A DNA stretch of 8,984 nt from Dehalococcoidia bacterium. GTDB taxonomy: Bacteria; Chloroflexota; Dehalococcoidia; JAUSJJ01. This document shows, piece by piece, positions 5,730 through 8,984 of this stretch. The notes beneath the pieces are model-generated. The model did not search any database and was not told the origin of the DNA. It saw nothing but the letters and a program-made list of their open reading frames with translations. Position 1 is the stretch's first letter; every line of letters begins with the position of its first letter. The stretch lies in assembly GCA_030647705.1 (NCBI GenBank), contig JAUSJJ010000291.1, forward strand, positions 1 through 8,984. The letters run 5' to 3'. The translations under genes and the position numbers were made by a program.

Positions 5730-6106
5730 GAGGAAAGCAGCCCCTGCCTCAGGCTGTGTGGCAACCGTTTGAACCCCTAAGTCCCCCTGCCAGAGGGGAA
5801 CCGCCCATCTGTACTCCCCATCTGAGGCACTCTTTACTTGGGAGGAAGGCGTTAGATGCTCGCAGCTTGCCGGGGGTAGTTCACCCTTCTTGCGAGAACA
5901 GCTGGCACTTACATCTCACGGCATCCTTGGTGGCTCTGATTCCCTGGCCCCATTGGCGGTCGTTTTCATACTTCGTGGTACCTACGTCATCGGCATGATT
6001 GATCCTCGTGGGGTACATCGAGTAAGGAAGGCGGAAGAATCCGTTATCCGAGGACCGCGAACGGGCAGGGGCTGCGCGTGGCAGGCACGCTGCGTATTGG
6101 CAGGCG
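5730..6106. other. Intergenic stretch without a supportable gene
   Basis: About 375 bases downstream of the OmpR-type regulator. Open frames on both strands (for example + 5756-5998, minus 5881-6177) have no ribosome binding site or recognisable motif. A hairpin GCGTG-GCAGG-CACGC at 6076-6090, extendable by about three pairs across a bulge, lies 17 bases after the regulator's stop. It could be a terminator stem but lacks a T-run. Confidence 0.45.
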
Positions 6107-6799
6107 CTAATCCGCCTTGACGAAGCGATAGCCGAGGCGTGGCTCGGTGACGATGAAGCGCGGGTTTGCTGGATCATCCTCTATCTTGCGCCTCAACTGC
6201 CCGATGAAGACGCGCACCACTTCCTTCTCCTCGCCGTACTCTGGCCCCCATACGTTCCGGAGCAGATCGCGGTGCGTCAGCGCCTTGCCTGCGTTTGCAA
6301 CCAGGTAGGCCAGCAGACCATACTCAGTCTGAGTCAACTTCATGAGCTGCCCCCGACGCTTCACTGCACGCTTGGAAAGGTCAACCTCGAGGTCTCCCGC
6401 GACGAATACGGGCAGGGCGACCACCGGGCCGGTTGCCCGTCTCAGCGCCACTCTGATCCTGGCCAGCAACTCTTCGACGCTGAAAGGTTTGGTGACATAG
6501 TCGTCCGCGCCCTCGTCAAGGGCCTTGACCTTGTCTTTCTCGTCTCCCCTCACGCTCAGCATTATGATGGGGATATCGGCCCACTCCCTGATCCGGCGGC
6601 AAGCCTCTATGCCGTCCATGCCCGGCATGTTCACGTCGAGCACGATTACATCGGGGAGGACGCGCTCCGCCGCCTCGGATGCCTCGATGCCATCCTGGGC
6701 CAAGATGACCTCGTAGCCTCGCGCCTCGAGGTTGGCCCGGATGAACATGCGTATCTTTGGCTCGTCGTCAGCGACCAGGATTCTGGCTTTCTTAGACAT
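6107..6799 (-). CDS. KdpE-type (OmpR/PhoB family) response regulator
   Basis: This 230-residue DNA-binding regulator has an N-terminal receiver with acidic residues D11/D12, phosphoacceptor D55 in IVLDVNMPGMDG, S82 in MLSVRG and K104-P105 in VTKPF. A C-terminal winged helix follows (about 130-230): LTQTEYGLLAYLV, the segment HRDLLRNVWGPEYGEE, RVFIGQLRRKIEDD and a final LGYRF. The GPEYG...VRVFIxQLRRKIE pattern is characteristic of the KdpE branch, but no potassium-transport genes are present, so the target is unknown. ATG 6799 is chosen over an upstream in-frame ATG at 6895 because the receiver fold begins here. It overlaps the end of the kinase gene by 8 bases, and GAGG stands nine bases before it, indicating coupled translation with the upstream kinase. 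Confidence 0.94.
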   Translation of the reverse strand: MSKKARILVADDEPKIRMFIRANLEARGYEVILAQDGIEASEAAERVLPDVIVLDVNMPGMDGIEACRRIREWADIPIIMLSVRGDEKDKVKALDEGADDYVTKPFSVEELLARIRVALRRATGPVVALPVFVAGDLEVDLSKRAVKRRGQLMKLTQTEYGLLAYLVANAGKALTHRDLLRNVWGPEYGEEKEVVRVFIGQLRRKIEDDPANPRFIVTEPRLGYRFVKAD

Positions 6800-8282
6800 C
6801 GTTTGCAGCCTCGCTGCCCGGCAGGGCCAAGGGCAGACTGAAGTAGAACGTGGAGCCACGTCCCAGGTCGCTCTCAGCCCAGATCCGCCCGCCATGGTTC
6901 AGCACGATGGCCCGGCAGATAGCCAGGCCGAGGCCAGTGCCCCCGGGTCTTTGCCTTCTTTGCTGCCCGCGGTAGAACTTGTCGAATACTCTCTGCAGGT
7001 CTTCCTCTGAAATGCCAGAGCCCCAGTCGGCCACGCTTACCTCGATCTCGTTGTTTGCCTGCATGGCCCTTATGGCGATCTTCGTCCCTTCCTCCGAGTA
7101 CGCCGCCGCGTTCTCGATCAGGTTGACCAGCACCTGCTTCATCTGGCCATAGTCAACGTACACTTGCGGCAGGTCCGGCTCCAGCGAGACCTCGAAAATG
7201 TGCCTCTTGTACACCCACTTCAACGGTTCAAGCGCCTCTTCAACGATATCGGAAATGTGGCAGTGTTCCTTGTCCGGCTTCCAGACGCCGGCCTCCAGCT
7301 TGCTCATGTTGAGCAGATTGGTGACCAGGCTGGCCAACCTATCGGTTTCCTCGCCCACGCTGCTCAAGAGCGACTCCCTTGTCTCGACATCCAAATCCAG
7401 GTCTTTCTGCAGCAGTGTGCTAGTGATTCCCTTAATAGAGGTCAACGGCGAACGAAGCTCGTGCGACACGTTGGACAGGAGCTCGGACTTCAACCTGCTA
7501 AGCTCCACTAGTTCAGCCTGGGCTTTCCTGTGCTGCGTGATGTTCCTGTACGTAGCAAGCTGGCAGACTGTACCATCGGAATCTAAGAATGGGGCCGCAA
7601 CCACCTCATAGATTCTGCCGTCAGGGAAGGTGTACTCCCATCTTTCGGTCTCTCCACTCGTCACGCTGGTCAGCTTGCACATCCCCGGGCACGGTTGGTC
7701 GAGGTGGTGAAAGCACTCAAAACAGCGCGACCCGATGCCGTGCCCGAATTCCCTCTCCATCGCAGGATTCATCAAACGTATTCTGTAGTCAGGGCCGACG
7801 ATGAAGACACCATCTTCCATGTTGTTGAGGATGGACAGAAGCTTGTCGCGTTCGTTTTTCACCACGCTCTCGAGTCGTTTGCGCCGTTCCGATTCATTGC
7901 GTACCATGCCGGTGAGGCAGCCCATCACTCCGGCGAACACCACAAAAAGCGCCATCCGGGCCATAGGATCGGGGAAGGGAGAGACGAACAAGGCACGGGG
8001 CAGGAAGATGCCGAAGGCGAAGGTCGTGGCAATGATCGCACCTTTTACTCTGTATACGTAGCCCCCGTATATGATGGGGGCGAGGAAGAAGAGGCGTTGG
8101 GTATCGTGAACGCTGTAGAAGAAGCCCCACCTCAGGTTCCGCCATCCGGCGAGGTCCACCAGTTCGCCAAACCAGTAGAGTAGAGTACAGATGCCTAACA
8201 GAGAGACCAGCACGTAGAACAGGTAGAAATCACTGCTCCTGAGCACCTCTTCTGCAGTCCTGCGGCGAGTAGCCTCTCTCAT
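6792..8282 (-). CDS. Membrane-bound PAS sensor histidine kinase (HisKA type)
   Basis: This 496-residue kinase is the probable partner of the overlapping regulator. Residues about 18-126 are a membrane domain with some four hydrophobic segments (near 19-37, 64-77, 81-100, 109-126). A short coiled linker (about 128-150) leads to a PAS domain (about 147-250) that contains C187-x2-C190, C198 and C202 in the sequence RCFECFHHLDQPCPGMC. HisKA follows with H274 in NVSHELRSPLTSIKG, then a HATPase domain: N-box N387/N391 in NLIENAAAYS, G1 D419-WGSG, F-box near 433-437 and G2 GGTGLGL (447-453). The SIKGITSTLL segment and its regulator point to the KdpD-like kinase branch, but the KdpD N-terminal and Usp domains are absent, so the signal differs. 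ATG 8282 follows GGGAGG at five bases. Confidence 0.94.
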   Translation of the reverse strand: MREATRRRTAEEVLRSSDFYLFYVLVSLLGICTLLYWFGELVDLAGWRNLRWGFFYSVHDTQRLFFLAPIIYGGYVYRVKGAIIATTFAFGIFLPRALFVSPFPDPMARMALFVVFAGVMGCLTGMVRNESERRKRLESVVKNERDKLLSILNNMEDGVFIVGPDYRIRLMNPAMEREFGHGIGSRCFECFHHLDQPCPGMCKLTSVTSGETERWEYTFPDGRIYEVVAAPFLDSDGTVCQLATYRNITQHRKAQAELVELSRLKSELLSNVSHELRSPLTSIKGITSTLLQKDLDLDVETRESLLSSVGEETDRLASLVTNLLNMSKLEAGVWKPDKEHCHISDIVEEALEPLKWVYKRHIFEVSLEPDLPQVYVDYGQMKQVLVNLIENAAAYSEEGTKIAIRAMQANNEIEVSVADWGSGISEEDLQRVFDKFYRGQQRRQRPGGTGLGLAICRAIVLNHGGRIWAESDLGRGSTFYFSLPLALPGSEAANDV

Positions 8283-8320
8283 TTCAGCCTCCCTTGGCTG
8301 ACAGGATATGGCTGGGGTTC

Positions 8321-8365
8321 TCTACAGTATGTCGGTCCCCAATGCGAAATTATGGCACGAGTGCA
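8321..8365 (-). promoter_or_regulatory. Weak candidate promoter before the PAS kinase
   Basis: The 93 bases between the two kinase genes hold CATAAT on the minus strand (8355-8350), five of six to the -10. It is preceded by a small palindrome GCAC-TC-GTGC but has no good -35. The downstream pair may have its own start here or be read through from the upstream kinase. Confidence 0.2.
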
Positions 8366-8375
8366 GGTCCTGTGC

Positions 8376-8984
8376 TTAACCGTTGCTCCTCAAAGGGATT
8401 TGGAGACTGATTGTGGTGCCGCTGCCGATGTGCGACCGGATGCTCAGTGTGCCATTCACTAGTTCTATTCTTTCCTTCATCCCAAGCAATCCCAATCCAC
8501 GTGGTCTGTCCTTAGAGCTCAAGGCATCTTGAACGTCGAAACCTTTGCCGTCGTCTTGAATGCGGACTTGGACCGCCTTGTTCTGAAAATGGAGACTGAG
8601 GGCGGCATTCTTGGCGTTGCCATGTCGTGCGATATTGGAGACTGCTTCTTGCACAACCCTGAACAAGGCTATCTCCACCTCAGAAGGCAGTCTCCTTTCC
8701 CTTCCAACCGTCTCCAGCCTGACTTTAACACCGACTGCCCCGAGATTGTTGTCTGCCAGCCACCGTATGGCCGCGACGAGTCCCAGGTCATCAAGCAGAG
8801 TGGGGCGGAGCTCATGTATGATCTTGTGTATGCCATCCAGAATACTGATTGATATTGACTGTGCCTTCCTGAGCCTGGCGTTGGCTTTGCCTTCGGCAGC
8901 GGGCAACATGCCTGCTACAGCCTCGAGGTTGGCGACCAGGCTGGCAAGTGACTGGCTGGTCTCATCGTGAAGCTCGCGGGCGAT
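8376..8984 (-). CDS. NarL-class sensor histidine kinase (HisKA_3 + HATPase), 3' part, 5' truncated
   Basis: This frame is open to the window end, so only the C-terminal 202 residues are visible and the ATG at 8909 is internal. The visible part starts in the HisKA_3 dimerisation helix with the phosphoacceptor H-box ARELHDETSQSLASL (His is the sixth visible residue). It continues through HELRPTLLDDLGLVAAIRWL, typical of the second helix in NarX/DegS-type kinases. The HATPase domain shows FRVVQEAVSNIARHGNA (N-box), QDDGKGFD (G1) and GLGLLGMKERIE (G2), ending in SGTTISLQIPL. Such kinases usually pair with LuxR/NarL-type regulators, none of which is in the window; the partner may lie upstream. The sensor part is not visible. 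It ends 93 bases before the PAS kinase in the same direction. Confidence 0.93.
   Translation of the reverse strand: MARELHDETSQSLASLVANLEAVAGMLPAAEGKANARLRKAQSISISILDGIHKIIHELRPTLLDDLGLVAAIRWLADNNLGAVGVKVRLETVGRERRLPSEVEIALFRVVQEAVSNIARHGNAKNAALSLHFQNKAVQVRIQDDGKGFDVQDALSSKDRPRGLGLLGMKERIELVNGTLSIRSHIGSGTTISLQIPLRSNG

Noticed and set aside
5770..5800. CCCCT/AGGGG short inverted repeat as a mobile element end
   Set aside because: Only five pairs, with no target duplication, partner end or transposase nearby.
5756..5998. An 80-residue + strand frame and overlapping frames on both strands
   Set aside because: No ribosome binding site and low-complexity Pro/Ser-rich content typical of non-coding G+C-rich DNA.
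6800..6895. Longer start for the OmpR-type regulator
   Set aside because: The extra 32 residues are antigenic-looking translation of the kinase 3' end in another frame, while the receiver fold starts at MSKKARILVADDE.

Overview
The window looks like bacterial chromosomal DNA of moderately high G+C from an anaerobe or facultative anaerobe with a membrane-bound, respiratory-type formate dehydrogenase. Small accessory membrane proteins and many two-component genes would suit a Chloroflexota (Dehalococcoidia-like) lineage, but no phylogenetic marker is present, so this is only a guess. I see no rRNA, tRNA, CRISPR array, transposase or phage gene.

Left part (1-3776, + strand): a formate dehydrogenase-N type operon. 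In order it holds the C-terminal half of the molybdopterin catalytic subunit (cut by the window start), the four-cluster iron-sulfur beta subunit with its C-terminal membrane anchor, a 101-residue membrane protein I do not recognise, a frameshifted second copy of the 3' end of the beta gene, the cytochrome b gamma subunit, and the FdhE assembly protein, which overlaps the gamma gene by an ATGA. Formate oxidised in alpha would pass electrons through the beta clusters to haem b in gamma and on to the quinone pool; FdhE serves maturation. The beta-gene tail plus its downstream Shine-Dalgarno occurs twice (1605-1756 and 2089-2242) and brackets the extra membrane gene, a scar of duplication or recombination inside the operon.

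Middle part (3777-6106): mostly non-coding, with three compact minus-strand genes. One is a 52-residue single-pass membrane protein (4042-4200) with a strong Shine-Dalgarno and a TTGACA-type promoter. The other two form a pair: a 76-residue PLDc_N-like two-helix membrane protein (5232-5462), then a stand-alone receiver domain (4828-5211). Upstream of the pair are a candidate extended -10, an 11-bp-periodic array of PhoB/OmpR-like half-sites, and a strong leader hairpin.

Right part (6107-8984, minus strand): a KdpE-type winged-helix response regulator and its membrane-bound PAS histidine kinase, overlapping by 8 bases. Upstream of them is the 3' part of a NarL-class (HisKA_3) kinase running off the window end. 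The receiver, the OmpR-type regulator and the two kinases form a signalling block next to the formate dehydrogenase operon. A regulatory link between the two is plausible but not shown by the sequence.
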